A DNA stretch of 64,000 nucleotides, from NCBI RefSeq assembly GCF_014841105.1, contig NZ_JACYWE010000003.1, forward strand, positions 302,523 to 366,522, in the 5' to 3' direction. The notes below the pieces were generated by a model that was given only the letters and a program-made list of their open reading frames with translations, was not told the DNA's origin and did no database searches. The position numbers were made by a program, and so were the translations under genes. Within the stretch, counting starts at the first letter, position 1. Every line of letters starts with the position of its first letter. Origin of the DNA: Lolliginicoccus lacisalsi. Lineage in GTDB: Bacteria > Actinomycetota > Actinomycetes > Mycobacteriales > Mycobacteriaceae. Positions 55,496 to 64,000 of this stretch are shown piece by piece.

Positions 55496-56638
55496 CTAGC
55501 GCAGGTGCCGTGTGGTGTCGATGCCCAGCGACATCCCGGCTAGTCCACGCTGGCGCACCGCGAGCTTGTCGGCGATCGCGGACAACGCCTGCGCCGCGGC
55601 GGAGTCGGGCTTCGAGAGGACGATCGGCATGCCCGCGTCGCCGCCCTCGCGGACGGTCGGGTCCAGCGGGACCTGGCCGAGCAGGGGAACGTCCGCGCCG
55701 ATCGACTTGGTGAGGCGATCCGCGACGATTGCGCCGCCGCCCTCGCCGAAGATGTCCATGCGGGTGCCGTCGGGCAGTTCCAGCCAGGACATGTTCTCGA
55801 TGACCCCGGCGACGCGCTGACGGGTCTGCAGCGCGATCGCCCCGGCGCGCTCGGCGACCTCGGCCGCTGCCTGCTGGGGCGTGGTGACTACGAGGATCTC
55901 CGCCGTGGGGATCAACTGCGCCACCGAGATGGCGATATCGCCCGTGCCGGGTGGCAGATCGAGGAGAAGGATGTCGAGGTCGCCCCAGAACACGTCCGCG
56001 AGGAACTGCTGCAGCGCGCGGTGGAGCATGGGGCCGCGCCACACCACGGGGACATTGCCCGTGGTGAACTGCGCGATGGAGATCAGCTTCACCTCGTGCG
56101 AGATCGGTGGCAGGATCATCCGGTCCACCTGCGTGGGCTTGGCATCGGTGCCGAGCATGCGCGGGATCGAGTGGCCGTAGATATCGGCGTCGAGCACGCC
56201 GACGGAGAGCCCGCGCGCGGCGAGCGACGCCGCGAGGTTAACCGTGACGCTGGACTTGCCCACGCCGCCCTTGCCGGAGGCGACCGCGAACACGCGGGTG
56301 AGCGAGCCTGGCTGCGCGAACGGGATGACGGGCTCGGTCGAGTCGCCGCGCAGCTTCGTGCGGAGCTCGGTGCGCTGCTCGTCGTTCATCACATCGAGGG
56401 TGACGGTGACCGTTCCCACCCCGGGCACGTCGGCCGCCGCGGCTTGCACCCGATCATGGATCTCGGTGCGCATCGGGCATCCCGACACCGTGAGGTAGAT
56501 GGCGATATCGACGTCGCCGGTGTCGGCGATGTCGATGCTCTTCACCATGCCTAGCTCGGTGATGGGCTTGCGTATCTCTGGATCCTGGACGCGCGCGAGC
56601 GCGGACCGGATGGCTGACTCACTTGGTGCGGACATCAC
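55496..56638 (-). CDS. mrp: Iron-sulfur cluster carrier Mrp (NBP35/ApbC family)
   Basis: A 380-aa P-loop ATPase with an N-terminal MIP18/DUF59 domain (residues 5-85, with SGCPMR) and a C-terminal ParA-like ATPase: Walker A SGKGGVGKSS (121-130), DADIYGHSIPRMLG and LLDLPPGTGD. It carries Fe-S clusters to apoproteins. The CxxC that E. coli Mrp has after ENMS is absent (ENMSWLELPDGTRMD), as I recall for actinobacterial Mrp. GTG 56638 and ATG 56635 are adjacent; a -10 five bases upstream suggests a leaderless start. Confidence 0.92.
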   Translation of the reverse strand: MMSAPSESAIRSALARVQDPEIRKPITELGMVKSIDIADTGDVDIAIYLTVSGCPMRTEIHDRVQAAAADVPGVGTVTVTLDVMNDEQRTELRTKLRGDSTEPVIPFAQPGSLTRVFAVASGKGGVGKSSVTVNLAASLAARGLSVGVLDADIYGHSIPRMLGTDAKPTQVDRMILPPISHEVKLISIAQFTTGNVPVVWRGPMLHRALQQFLADVFWGDLDILLLDLPPGTGDIAISVAQLIPTAEILVVTTPQQAAAEVAERAGAIALQTRQRVAGVIENMSWLELPDGTRMDIFGEGGGAIVADRLTKSIGADVPLLGQVPLDPTVREGGDAGMPIVLSKPDSAAAQALSAIADKLAVRQRGLAGMSLGIDTTRHLR

Positions 56639-56643
56639 TGACG

Positions 56644-56649
56644 ATCATA
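56644..56649 (-). promoter_or_regulatory. -10 element of a leaderless mrp promoter
   Basis: On the minus strand TATGAT ends 5 nt before GTG 56638 and 8 nt before ATG 56635, with no ribosome binding site. Confidence 0.5.
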
Positions 56650-56722
56650 GGCCCTGGGGCAGGCCCGCCACGAATCCCTCCCGCGAGCGGCCTGATAGGG
56701 CGGCTCGCGGGAGGGGTCGGGT

Positions 56723-58054
56723 CTAGAAGGGCAGCTGGATCTCGCCCACGCCGGGGATGACGATCGGCGGCGGCCCGCTCGGTGCCGGGGCGGGCTGCTG
56801 CTGCGCGGGTGCTTGCTGCGCAGGTGCTTGCTGCGCGGGTGCTTGCTCGGCCGGTGCCGGCGCCTGGGGAGGCGCGGGGGGCGGGCAGAAGATCACGCAC
56901 GGCAGGTTGGGCGGCGGCGGCAGCAGCTCGGCGAGGTCGTCGAGCGGTGTGCGGGGTGCCTCGGGCTCGGTCGATTCCTCTGCGGCATCGATCTCGAGTC
57001 CCTCGCCCTCGCGCTGGGCGAGGAGCTCCGCGGCGAGGGTCCGGGCAGATCCCTCGGTGGTGGCACCGGGCCCGCCGGGCGCGGGCAGCTCCCAGGGCAG
57101 GATTCCGGCCGGGGGAAGGTCGGTCGGCGTGGGGAGGACGCCCGTGGCGTAGGCGGTGGCCCAGTTGCGCACGTTGTGGAGGTAGCTGCGGGACTGGTTG
57201 TACCGCAGGATCGCCCGTTCCTGGTTCGCCGGGACGGTCAGGTCACCGCCGGCGTCGCACAGGTATTTCGCGGCGGCGAGGGTCGCGTCATAGACGTTGT
57301 GAGGATCGGATACGCCATCGCCATTGCCGTCGGAGGCGTACATGGCCCAGGTGCCGGGGATGAACTGCATCGCGCCGACTGCCCGGTCGAACTCGCCATC
57401 GCCGTCGATCTGCCCGCCATCGGTGTCGCGGATCGTGGCGGTGCCCGGTGTGGTCCCATCGAGCCGAGGGCCGAGGATCGGGCGCAGGGTGCGCCCATTG
57501 ATGTCGACGGCGCCGTTGCTGGCGTGGCCGGACTCGACCCGGCCGATGCCAGCGAGGAGCGTCCACGAGATCCCGCAGCCAGGGCGGGTGTCCACCATCG
57601 TCGCGGCCGAGCGCTTGTACGCATCGAGCATCACCGCCGGCACGGAGAATGCGCCAAGGTTGACCGCGACGTTCTCGAGCGCGGAGCCGATGGCGTGGTC
57701 CAGCTGGGCGAGGGCTTCATCGGGGTCGAGCCCGGCCGCGCGCGCGGCGTCGTCAACGGCGATCGAGCGCGCGCTGCGCAACGGGGCCGGGGTGCGCAGC
57801 TCCGGGGTGGCAATGCCTACCACCGCGGCCTCGTTCGTCGATGCCGCCGCATGGCGGATCGAGACATCGGCGACCGCTGTGGCCCGGGCCTGCTCGGCGA
57901 CAGTGTCGGCATGCTCGAGGTCGGAGCCTGCGGCGATGCCGAACAATCCCACGGGGAGCAGGGCGGCCAGCGCGAGAACACTGGTGGGGTTGTGGCCCGG
58001 CTGGGTCGACCGTGACCGGGTGCGGGGAAGCTTCGGCACTGGCTGGTTCCTCAC
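56723..58054 (-). CDS. Secreted lytic murein transglycosylase (Rv1230c-like)
   Basis: A 443-aa exported protein: an N-terminal hydrophobic segment (about 25-43) anchors or exports it, a helical region follows, then an MltB-type SLT domain with catalytic Glu174 in GIGRVESGHASNG and GAMQFIPGTWAMY, DGVSDPHNVYDATLAAAKYL and ILRYNQSRSY motifs. The C-terminus is a low-complexity tail of QAPAQ repeats. It cleaves the glycan strands of peptidoglycan. The start is uncertain: GTG 58054 (VRNQPVPK) is chosen, with TTGs at 58066 and 58096 also open. Position beside mrp matches Rv1229c-Rv1230c. Confidence 0.88.
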   Translation of the reverse strand: MRNQPVPKLPRTRSRSTQPGHNPTSVLALAALLPVGLFGIAAGSDLEHADTVAEQARATAVADVSIRHAAASTNEAAVVGIATPELRTPAPLRSARSIAVDDAARAAGLDPDEALAQLDHAIGSALENVAVNLGAFSVPAVMLDAYKRSAATMVDTRPGCGISWTLLAGIGRVESGHASNGAVDINGRTLRPILGPRLDGTTPGTATIRDTDGGQIDGDGEFDRAVGAMQFIPGTWAMYASDGNGDGVSDPHNVYDATLAAAKYLCDAGGDLTVPANQERAILRYNQSRSYLHNVRNWATAYATGVLPTPTDLPPAGILPWELPAPGGPGATTEGSARTLAAELLAQREGEGLEIDAAEESTEPEAPRTPLDDLAELLPPPPNLPCVIFCPPPAPPQAPAPAEQAPAQQAPAQQAPAQQQPAPAPSGPPPIVIPGVGEIQLPF

Positions 58055-58186
58055 CTTCGTCGTCAAAACGTGACTTACTTTACAGTCTTGTTGCAACCGC
58101 TCGCGTACCGAATGGGTGGTATTGGGGCAGCGGAGTGAAAACTCTCAGGAATCGTCGGCAGGCACGTACCGCCAAGGAGGCTCGCG

Positions 58187-59134
58187 ATGACCATGGAACG
58201 ATCCGCCAGGCGCACCATCCTCGCTGTTCCGGGCAGTAATCCGCGGATGATCGACAAGGCGCGCGCCTTGTCGTGCGATGCGGTCCTGCTCGACCTCGAG
58301 GATGCCGTCGCGGCGGGCGCGAAGGACGCCGCGCGCCAGCAGGTGGTCGAGGCGCTGGTTTCGGGTGGCTGGGGCGGCCGGGCCCGCACGGTTCGGGTCA
58401 ATGCCTGGTCCACTCCATGGACGCATAGGGATGTCATTGACATCGTGGCGGGGGCCGGGAGCGAGCTCGACGCGATCGTGCTTCCCAAGGCGGATCATCC
58501 TGGTCATGTCCAGGCCCTGTCCTTGCTGCTGGATCAGCTCGAGGTGCTCCACGGATTGCCGGTCGGGCGCATTGGCATCGAGGCCCAGATCGAGTCCGCG
58601 GCAGCGCTGCGCCGGATCGACGAGATCGCGTCAGCGAGCCCGCGCCTGCTGTCGCTGGTCCTTGGGCCTGCCGATCTGATGGCGAGCCTGGGAATCCGCA
58701 CGCTCCGGGTCGGCGACCAGCCGCCGGGGTACGCGCCGGGCGATGCCTACCATCATGCGCTGATGACCATTCTCGTCGCGGCACGGGCGCATGGCGTGCA
58801 AGCCATCGATGGGCCTTTCGTCGACATCGACGATCCGGAGGCGTTCGAGCGGGCTGCCCGGCGGACCGCAGCGCTGGGCTACGACGGCAAGTGGGTGATC
58901 CATCCCTCGCAGATCGAGCGGGGCAATGCCGCGTTCACTCCGTCGGGGGAGGAGCTTGATCGGGCGCGGCGACTGCTCGGGGCCTACGAGGAAGCCACGT
59001 CGCGCGAGGGCGGAGCGCGGGGGGCGATCATGCTGGACGGCGAGATGGTCGACGAGGCGGGCCGTGCGCTTGCTCGGTCCATCGTGGCGCGTTCGGAGGT
59101 TTCTCGCTCGATGCAGGAGGGTGGCCGCTCCTAG
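58187..59134 (+). CDS. CitE-like acyl-CoA lyase (HpcH/HpaI aldolase family)
   Basis: A 315-aa TIM-barrel protein of the CitE family, standing without citD/citF, so not citrate lyase. Such proteins cleave or form citramalyl-CoA, malyl-CoA or related thioesters. Motifs: LAVPGSNPRMIDKA, DAVLLDLEDAVA (metal Asp), VRVNAW (substrate Arg), EAQIESAAAL (metal Glu) and GKWVIHPSQIE. AAGGAGG precedes the ATG. It may be linked to citramalate or propionate metabolism; substrate is inference. Confidence 0.83.
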   Translation: MTMERSARRTILAVPGSNPRMIDKARALSCDAVLLDLEDAVAAGAKDAARQQVVEALVSGGWGGRARTVRVNAWSTPWTHRDVIDIVAGAGSELDAIVLPKADHPGHVQALSLLLDQLEVLHGLPVGRIGIEAQIESAAALRRIDEIASASPRLLSLVLGPADLMASLGIRTLRVGDQPPGYAPGDAYHHALMTILVAARAHGVQAIDGPFVDIDDPEAFERAARRTAALGYDGKWVIHPSQIERGNAAFTPSGEELDRARRLLGAYEEATSREGGARGAIMLDGEMVDEAGRALARSIVARSEVSRSMQEGGRS

Positions 59135-59193
59135 GTGCTCGCGCCGACGGTGCTCGCGCGCGGATCCCTCGGTAGCTCGCGTACCGTGGAAAC

Positions 59194-59697
59194 GTGGCAC
59201 GAATCCTCTTCCTGGGCGTCATCGTTGGTCTCGGCGCGGCCGCCGTGTGGGCCGTCGTGGCGCCGTCGGTGCCGACGCTCGTCGCTGAGCAGGGCATGGC
59301 GACCGTTCCGGGCGAGAGCACGGCCGTTTTTGATGCCGTGATGTATTTCGCAGGCATCACTGTGATCGCGGGCATCGTGCTCGGCATCGGGGCATGGCTG
59401 GTCGTCGCTGTCCGTGGTCCGCTCGCGGTGGTGATGCTGGCGGCTTCGGCAGGGCTCGGTTCGTGGATAGCCGCGACCGTGGGCACGCTGCTCGCGGGCC
59501 TGCGGAACCAGGATCCCGTGCCCGCGGGAGACCTGATGATGGTGTCGGTGCCGCCGGAGATGTCGCTGTGGCAGGCCTTGCTCATCCAGCCCTTGGTCGC
59601 GGTGTTCGTGTATTTCCTCGCCGCGGGAATGAGCGATGATCCTGGTCTTGGCGTGGAGGCGCGGTCGCAGCGCCGGCGCGAGACCGTGAGCGCGTGA
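59194..59697 (+). CDS. Membrane protein of unknown function
   Basis: A 167-aa protein with four hydrophobic segments (about 3-24, 49-73, 75-100 and 124-143), a short extracytoplasmic loop after the first, and an Arg-rich C-terminus (RSQRRRETVSA). The layout resembles small actinobacterial DUF2567-type proteins, but I cannot confirm the family. GTG 59194 is chosen at the first hydrophobic segment. It converges on the DUF2461 gene with a 12-bp gap. Confidence 0.65.
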   Translation: MARILFLGVIVGLGAAAVWAVVAPSVPTLVAEQGMATVPGESTAVFDAVMYFAGITVIAGIVLGIGAWLVVAVRGPLAVVMLAASAGLGSWIAATVGTLLAGLRNQDPVPAGDLMMVSVPPEMSLWQALLIQPLVAVFVYFLAAGMSDDPGLGVEARSQRRRETVSA

Positions 59698-59709
59698 GCA
59701 GTTGTTTCC

Positions 59710-60342
59710 TCATGCAGTGTTGCGGGTGAGCCACTCGACGAGAGGGCGTAGCTCCCGCCATGTCCCGCGGACCCGGTCGAGCGCTTCCGGCGTGCTCAGC
59801 CATTCCGGGGAAACATGCCGCTGCCCGACGGTGATCGATTTGTGCCGCAGCAGCGTGATCCGCGGGTGGTCCGGAGCGAAGCCACGCGGATGCGTCTTCA
59901 GCTGTTCCCCGCCGATCTCGTAGTCCGCGCGCAGGCTGTCGACGATTGTCTCTAGCTCCGGCCCGGTCGTCTCGTCGTCGACGGCCCGCCGGTATGCGGT
60001 GATCTCGGTGGTCGATCCACCGTAGAAGCCGGCGCCGATGAAGATTCCGGCCGCATCGATCTGGACGTACCACCCGGCGCTCTGGCCCGAGCCAACGTAC
60101 GCGCCCTGGTGTGTCTTGTAGGGGGCCTTGTCCCGCGAGAACCGCACGTCCCGGTTGGGCCGGAAGAGCTTCGCCGGGCCGAACTCTGCCTCGAGGCAGC
60201 TGAGCATCGCGACCATCGGGCCTTTGACGGCGTTCTCGTAGATGTGCTTGTTCGACGTCCAGAACTGTTTCGAGTTGTCGGCCTCGAGGTCCTCGTAGAA
60301 GTCCAGCGCGGCGACGGGGAAACCAGTGAACTCGTTCAACAT
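59710..60342 (-). CDS. DUF2461 family protein (TIGR02453)
   Basis: A 210-aa protein with the DUF2461 pattern: F-x-DLEADNSKQFW near the N-terminus, KLFRPNRDVRFSRDKAPYKTH (basic/aromatic core) and GFYGGSTTEITAYRRAV (normally GxxxPxxxxLxxxRxAI). Function is unknown; the conserved basic core suggests anion or nucleic-acid binding. ATG 60342 matches the family N-terminus. The open frame continuing to 61470 is antisense or alternate-frame sequence over nrtR and not supported. Confidence 0.88.
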   Translation of the reverse strand: MLNEFTGFPVAALDFYEDLEADNSKQFWTSNKHIYENAVKGPMVAMLSCLEAEFGPAKLFRPNRDVRFSRDKAPYKTHQGAYVGSGQSAGWYVQIDAAGIFIGAGFYGGSTTEITAYRRAVDDETTGPELETIVDSLRADYEIGGEQLKTHPRGFAPDHPRITLLRHKSITVGQRHVSPEWLSTPEALDRVRGTWRELRPLVEWLTRNTA

Positions 60343-60396
60343 CGGTCCTTGCGATCGGGTGGTCCGTGGCGGCGGGTCGCTGCCGGGTCGCAACCC

Positions 60397-60426
60397 TCCG
60401 CGCCGCATCCTTCCGCGCCGCATCCT
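60397..60426 (-). repeat. 15-bp tandem duplication upstream of the DUF2461 gene
   Basis: TCCGCGCCGCATCCT occurs twice head to tail (60397-60411 and 60412-60426), about 55 bp before the DUF2461 start, in the 140-bp gap to nrtR. Confidence 0.8.
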
Positions 60427-60482
60427 GTCGCGACATGCCCTTCCTACGGTAGCCCGATCTCGCGGGGTGGAGCCGTGTTTGC

Positions 60483-61193
60483 CTAGCTGGGCGGGCGCAG
60501 CGCCGCGAACTCGTCGGTGACCCGGTAGTCGGTGTCGGTGTAGCGGTAGACGGCCGCGGGGCGCCCGCCGGTTCGCCCGGATGGTGCAGTCGTCCCGGTG
60601 GGGAGGATCACGCCGCGGCGGCCGAGGACGCGTTGCAGGTTGGTCGCGTCGACGGGGTATCCGAGTGCCGCGCTGTAGATCGTGCGGAGCGTGGAGATGG
60701 TGAACTCGCCGGGCGCGAGCGCAAAGCCGATGTTGGTATAGGACAGCTTGGCGGCGAGCCGGCTGCGCGCGTGGTCCACGACGATCCGATGGTCGAATGC
60801 CATGCCGGGCAGGCTCGCGACGGGATGCCATGCGGTGTCGGCCGGAAGTTCTGGCTCGGACTGGCAGGGAATGAGCCCGAGGAATGTCGAGGCGATCACG
60901 CGTTTCCCCGGGACGCGTCCCGGCTCGCTGAACACGGAGAGCTGCTCGAGGTGGCTCAGCTCGCGCACGTCGACCTTCTCGGCGAGCTGGCGGCGGGCCG
61001 AGGTGGGGAGGTCCTCGTCGTTGCGGAGCTGCCCGCCGGGCAGCGACCAGGTGCCGGGCATCGGCGGGAGGGCTCGCTGCCAGAGCAGGACGCAAAGCTC
61101 CGGGGTAGTGGCGGGCAGAGCCCCGCCGGGGCTGGGGCGGACCTGGAACACGGCTACCAGTACTTCGTGAGCGGTGATAGTATTGACATTCAC
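60483..61193 (-). CDS. nrtR: NAD biosynthesis regulator NrtR/NdnR (degenerate NUDIX plus winged helix)
   Basis: A 236-aa regulator. The N-terminal NUDIX-like domain has a degenerate box: GGQLRNDEDLPTSARRQLAEKVDV reads Gx5Ex7R-Q-U-x-E-K-x-D-U, losing two acidic catalytic positions and the Gly, as in sensor rather than hydrolase domains. A C-terminal winged-helix region follows (FTISTLRTIYSAALGYP, LQRVLGRRGVILPTG). NrtR and NdnR repress NAD synthesis genes and respond to NAD metabolites such as ADP-ribose. It is divergent from nadABC with a palindrome between. GTG 61193 lies 7 nt after a TACAAT -10, so the transcript is likely leaderless; the frame beyond crosses the operator. Confidence 0.88.
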   Translation of the reverse strand: MNVNTITAHEVLVAVFQVRPSPGGALPATTPELCVLLWQRALPPMPGTWSLPGGQLRNDEDLPTSARRQLAEKVDVRELSHLEQLSVFSEPGRVPGKRVIASTFLGLIPCQSEPELPADTAWHPVASLPGMAFDHRIVVDHARSRLAAKLSYTNIGFALAPGEFTISTLRTIYSAALGYPVDATNLQRVLGRRGVILPTGTTAPSGRTGGRPAAVYRYTDTDYRVTDEFAALRPPS

Positions 61194-61216
61194 GTTTTCG
61201 ATTGTAAGTCGAAAAC
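61194..61216. promoter_or_regulatory. NrtR operator, 23-bp palindrome
   Basis: GTTTTCGA-TTGTAAG-TCGAAAAC has perfect 8-bp arms. It covers the nrtR -10 (TACAAT on the minus strand, 61201-61206) and lies just downstream of a TTGACA -35 for nadA (61183-61188), so bound NrtR would block both promoters. Confidence 0.82.
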
Positions 61217-61300
61217 TGATGCGAGGGGGCGGACCACGCCGTTCCCGAGCAACGCTCCGGGCATCTGACCCGGAAACACCTGATCGTGAGGAGAACGGCC

Positions 61301-62362
61301 ATGACGACCGCAGTGACAACGCCGCTGTACCTGACCGACACCACGGTGCGGCTGCTCGGCCAGCTCACCGACGGTCCCGCCGGATACGGCGGAGTCGCCG
61401 CCACCCCGGAATGGGCCCAGGAGGTCCGGCGCCTCGCGCGGGAGCGCAACGCCACCATCCTCGCGCACAACTACCAGTTGCCCGAGATCCAGGACGTCGC
61501 CGACCACGTCGGCGATTCCCTCGCCCTCTCGCGCCTTGCCGCCGAGGCCAGCGAGGACACCATCGTCTTCTGCGGCGTCCACTTCATGGCGGAGACGGCG
61601 AAGATCCTCTCCCCGGAGAAGACCGTCCTCATCCCGGACCAGCGCGCGGGCTGCTCGCTCGCTGACTCCATCTCCGCCGACGAGCTGCGCGAATGGAAGG
61701 CCGACCACCCCGCAGCCGTGGTGGTCTCCTACGTGAACACCACAGCGGAGGTCAAGGCGCTCACCGATATCTGCTGCACCTCCTCGAACGCGGTGGACGT
61801 CGTCAACTCGATCGACCCCGGCACCGAGGTGCTCTTCCTGCCCGACCAGTTCCTCGGCGCGCACGCCAAGCGCGTCACGGGACGCGAGAACATGCACATC
61901 TGGGCGGGGGAGTGCCACGTCCACGCGGGGATCAACGGCGACGAGCTCGCCGCGCAGGCACGCAGCCACCCCGATGCCGACCTGTACGTCCACCCCGAGT
62001 GCGGCTGCGCGACCTCGGCGCTCTACCTCGCCGGCGAGGGGGCCGTCCCCTCCGACCGTGTGAAGATCCTCTCCACCGGCGGCATGCTCGATGCTGCCCG
62101 CTCGACCGGCAAGCGCGAGGTCCTCGTCGCCACCGAGGTGGGCATGCTCCACCAGTTGCGCCGCGCCGCCCCCGATGTCGACTTCCGAGCCGTCAATGAC
62201 CGCGCCTCCTGCAAGTACATGAAGATGATCACCCCCGCAGCCCTGCTCCGGAGCCTCGTCGAGGGCACCGATGAGGTGGAGGTGGACCCGCGCGTCGCGG
62301 CAGCGGGGCGCAAGTCGGTGCAGCGGATGATCGAGATCGGCAACCCGGGCGGCGGCGAGTGA
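61301..62362 (+). CDS. nadA: Quinolinate synthase NadA
   Basis: NadA condenses iminoaspartate with dihydroxyacetone phosphate to quinolinate using a [4Fe-4S] cluster. In this 353-aa protein the three cluster cysteines are Cys118 (RAGCSLADS), Cys204 (WAGECHVH) and Cys304 (RASCKYMKM), in the usual one-per-domain spacing. [19 protein letters not shown] is the typical substrate region. GAGGAGAA precedes ATG 61301. It begins the nadA-nadB-nadC operon, with a leader of about 85 nt holding a small TCCGGG/CCCGGA hairpin. Confidence 0.95.
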   Translation: MTTAVTTPLYLTDTTVRLLGQLTDGPAGYGGVAATPEWAQEVRRLARERNATILAHNYQLPEIQDVADHVGDSLALSRLAAEASEDTIVFCGVHFMAETAKILSPEKTVLIPDQRAGCSLADSISADELREWKADHPAAVVVSYVNTTAEVKALTDICCTSSNAVDVVNSIDPGTEVLFLPDQFLGAHAKRVTGRENMHIWAGECHVHAGINGDELAAQARSHPDADLYVHPECGCATSALYLAGEGAVPSDRVKILSTGGMLDAARSTGKREVLVATEVGMLHQLRRAAPDVDFRAVNDRASCKYMKMITPAALLRSLVEGTDEVEVDPRVAAAGRKSVQRMIEIGNPGGGE

Positions 62363-63951
62363 CGATCCCCGCGCGGGATTGGGAGTGCGCGGCGGATGTC
62401 GTCGTGGTGGGCGCGGGCATCGCCGGGCTCACCACGGCGCTCGGCGCGCGGGAGCGCGGACTGCGCGTCGTGGTGGTCGCGGCAACGACCACCGGGACCG
62501 CCACGGCGCTCGCCCAGGGTGGTGTCGCGGTGGTCGACGGCGGCGACCCGCTCGACAGCCCGGGGCTGCATGTCGCGGACACGATCGCTGCCGGTGCGGG
62601 GCTGGTCGAGCCTCGCGCGGCCCAGATGGTCGTCGCCTACGGCGCGGCAGCGGTCGCCACGCTCGTCCAGCGCGGTGCTCGCTTTGACCATGACGCGAAC
62701 GGCACACTTCGGCGGACCATGGAAGGCGGTCACTCCCGCCCGCGCATCATCCATGCCGGGGGCGACGCCACGGGCGCCGAGATCCAGCGTGCCCTCGGTC
62801 GCGCGGCGCACCACGAGCACCCCGGCATCGTCGTGCTCGGCGGCTCCACCGTCACCGATCTGGCAGTGCAGGCCGGCGTGGTGGCCGGCGCCAAGGTCGA
62901 GGATGCGACGGGCGCCATCGGGATCATCCACGCGCCTGCCGTGGTGCTCGCCACGGGCGGCCTCGGGCAGTTGTACGAGGTCACCACCAATCCGTTGGGC
63001 TCGCGCGGTGACGGGATCGATCTCGCGCTGCGGGCCGGGGCCGCGGTGGCGGACATGGAGTTCGTGCAGTTCCACCCCACGATGCTGTACCTGCCGCGCA
63101 CGAGCGGCACGTGCCCGCTGATCAGCGAGGCCGTGCGGGGCGAGGGAGCGGTGCTTCGCGATCACGATGGCCAGCGGGTCACGGCCCCAGCGCGCGGGGG
63201 CGACCTCGCTCCGCGCGACATCGTTGCCCGCGCGATCGCCGACCGCATGGCCCGGACCAACACGCAGCACGTGTACCTCGACGCCCGGCATGTCGAGGGC
63301 TTCGCGCAGCGGTTCCCCACCATCACCCGGCTCTGCCGCTCGGAAGGGATCGAGCCCGCGCGCGATCTCATTCCCGTTGCGCCCGGCGCGCACTACCACT
63401 GCGGTGGAATCAGCACTGACCGGTCGGGCCGCACCACCGTCCCGGGCCTCTTCGCCGTGGGCGAGGTCGCGCGCACCGGCCTGCACGGCGCGAACCGGCT
63501 CGCGTCCAACAGCCTCCTCGAGGCCGCGGTGATGGGCGACCGGGTCGCCGAGGCGATCGCTGCTGAGGACCACGTGCCAGGCCGGGCCAGGCGCCGCGGA
63601 GGCAGCCTGCACCGGGCCACTGTCGAATGGCCCGCGTGCGCTCCCAGCACCATGCCGCTCGCCGATATCCCGCTGCGCGCCGTCCAGGGCCTCATGAGCC
63701 GGCATGCCGGTGTCGTGCGCGACGAGGTCGGGCTCGAGCACGCCGCGGGCAGGCTGGAGGACGCGTGGCACGGCCCCGCTCTGGTTGCTCGCGCGATCGT
63801 CCACGCGGCGCTGCACCGGCGCGAGACCCGCGGCTGCCATACCCGGAGCGATCATCCCCGCAGTGACCCAGCCGCAGCGCGGAGCACCACGATCCGCTTT
63901 GCCGACGGCATGATCATCACCGACGACCTGGAGGTTCCTGTCCATGCCTGA
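62359..63951 (+). CDS. nadB: L-aspartate oxidase NadB
   Basis: NadB oxidises L-aspartate to iminoaspartate for NadA. The 530-aa flavoprotein has the FAD dinucleotide fold [20 protein letters not shown] near the N-terminus, [12 protein letters not shown], the substrate region [15 protein letters not shown], the catalytic Arg region of [14 protein letters not shown], and [25 protein letters not shown]. The GTG overlaps the nadA stop by 4 bp and its own 3' end overlaps nadC by 8 bp. Confidence 0.94.
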   Translation: MTIPARDWECAADVVVVGAGIAGLTTALGARERGLRVVVVAATTTGTATALAQGGVAVVDGGDPLDSPGLHVADTIAAGAGLVEPRAAQMVVAYGAAAVATLVQRGARFDHDANGTLRRTMEGGHSRPRIIHAGGDATGAEIQRALGRAAHHEHPGIVVLGGSTVTDLAVQAGVVAGAKVEDATGAIGIIHAPAVVLATGGLGQLYEVTTNPLGSRGDGIDLALRAGAAVADMEFVQFHPTMLYLPRTSGTCPLISEAVRGEGAVLRDHDGQRVTAPARGGDLAPRDIVARAIADRMARTNTQHVYLDARHVEGFAQRFPTITRLCRSEGIEPARDLIPVAPGAHYHCGGISTDRSGRTTVPGLFAVGEVARTGLHGANRLASNSLLEAAVMGDRVAEAIAAEDHVPGRARRRGGSLHRATVEWPACAPSTMPLADIPLRAVQGLMSRHAGVVRDEVGLEHAAGRLEDAWHGPALVARAIVHAALHRRETRGCHTRSDHPRSDPAAARSTTIRFADGMIITDDLEVPVHA

Positions 63952-64000
63952 CCTTGCCATCGCGCTGGCGCCCGCGGAGATCGAGGAAGCGCGCGGTGTG
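63944..64000 (+). CDS. nadC: Nicotinate-nucleotide pyrophosphorylase NadC, N-terminal fragment
   Basis: Only 19 codons are in the window ([19 protein letters not shown]). The ATG overlaps the end of nadB, and the operon order nadA-nadB-nadC is standard, which is the main basis for the call. NadC converts quinolinate and PRPP to nicotinate mononucleotide. The visible residues form a plausible N-terminal helix but contain no motif. Confidence 0.65.
   Translation, partial: MPDLAIALAPAEIEEARGV

Noticed and set aside
59710-61470. 586-codon fusion of DUF2461 with upstream sequence
   Set aside because: The upstream part overlaps nrtR in another frame and is Arg/Pro-rich shadow sequence; DUF2461 proteins start at the equivalent of 60342.

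Overview
The window is a high-GC (about 70% by eye) actinobacterial chromosome segment, almost entirely coding. Gene content and order point to a mycolic-acid-containing actinomycete (order Mycobacteriales) outside Corynebacterium. From memory of the Mycobacterium tuberculosis map, the window follows the order pimE, Rv1157c-like, phhB, mutT2, typA, lpqW, mshB, Rv1171, fbiC, fdxC, dapC, fadD36, dapD, dapE, LOG/Rv1205, folP2, gpgS, Rv1209, Rv1211, glgC, Rv1220c, sigE, rseA, htrA, tatB, mrp, Rv1230c (Rv1157c to Rv1230c). Mycothiol (mshB), coenzyme F420 (fbiC), PIM/LM/LAM (pimE, lpqW) and methylglucose lipopolysaccharide (gpgS) genes fit that group. I cannot name the genus from sequence alone.

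Layout. 1-9.6 kb: start of rmuC (minus), sbcD-sbcC nuclease, an AI-2E family permease, a cupredoxin lipoprotein, ychF, a carboxyethyl-ornithine-synthase-like dehydrogenase and a methyltransferase. 9.7-10.5 kb: a decayed Doc toxin and a pspC gene. 10.6-16.9 kb: pimE translationally coupled to an egtE-like PLP enzyme, the metP-metS amino-acid importer, a 47-aa protein, a secreted protein and phhB. 17.1-21.4 kb: thiB-thiP-thiQ-mutT2 operon and a convergent 58-aa cysteine-rich protein. 21.5-26.5 kb: typA with a structured leader, lpqW and mshB. 26.5-34.8 kb: small membrane proteins, two PH-domain proteins, fbiC, a secreted lipase, fdxC and dapC. 34.8-42.6 kb: a conserved unknown, fadD36 broken by an amber codon, an amino-acid permease, divergent dapD/dapE and an MMPL transporter. 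42.6-47.1 kb: marR, two LOG-family genes, folP2-gpgS-divIVA-like operon and a DUF3117 gene. 47.2-56.6 kb: pepA, rlmA-like, glgC, an O-methyltransferase divergent from sigE-rseA-htrA, tatB, a 32-aa membrane peptide and mrp. 56.7-64 kb: lytic transglycosylase, citE-like lyase, membrane protein, DUF2461, and the NAD locus nrtR/nadA-nadB-nadC.

Themes. Many operon joints are 4-bp ATGA/GTGA overlaps, implying translational coupling. Several genes (ychF, dapD, dapE, tatB, mrp, nrtR) have a -10-like hexamer 5-9 nt before the start codon, as expected of leaderless mRNAs. Two palindromes sit in divergent regulator/target intergenes (marR/MMPL, nrtR/nadA) and a third in the sigE promoter. Convergent gene ends carry inverted-repeat elements; two of them share a GTGGCAGC-type repeat. 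No tRNA, rRNA, CRISPR array, intact insertion sequence or prophage was seen. I found no clearly new multigene system. The best leads are the repeat family at convergent gene ends, the sigE palindrome, the typA leader, the small cysteine-rich protein and the pimE/egtE-like pair.
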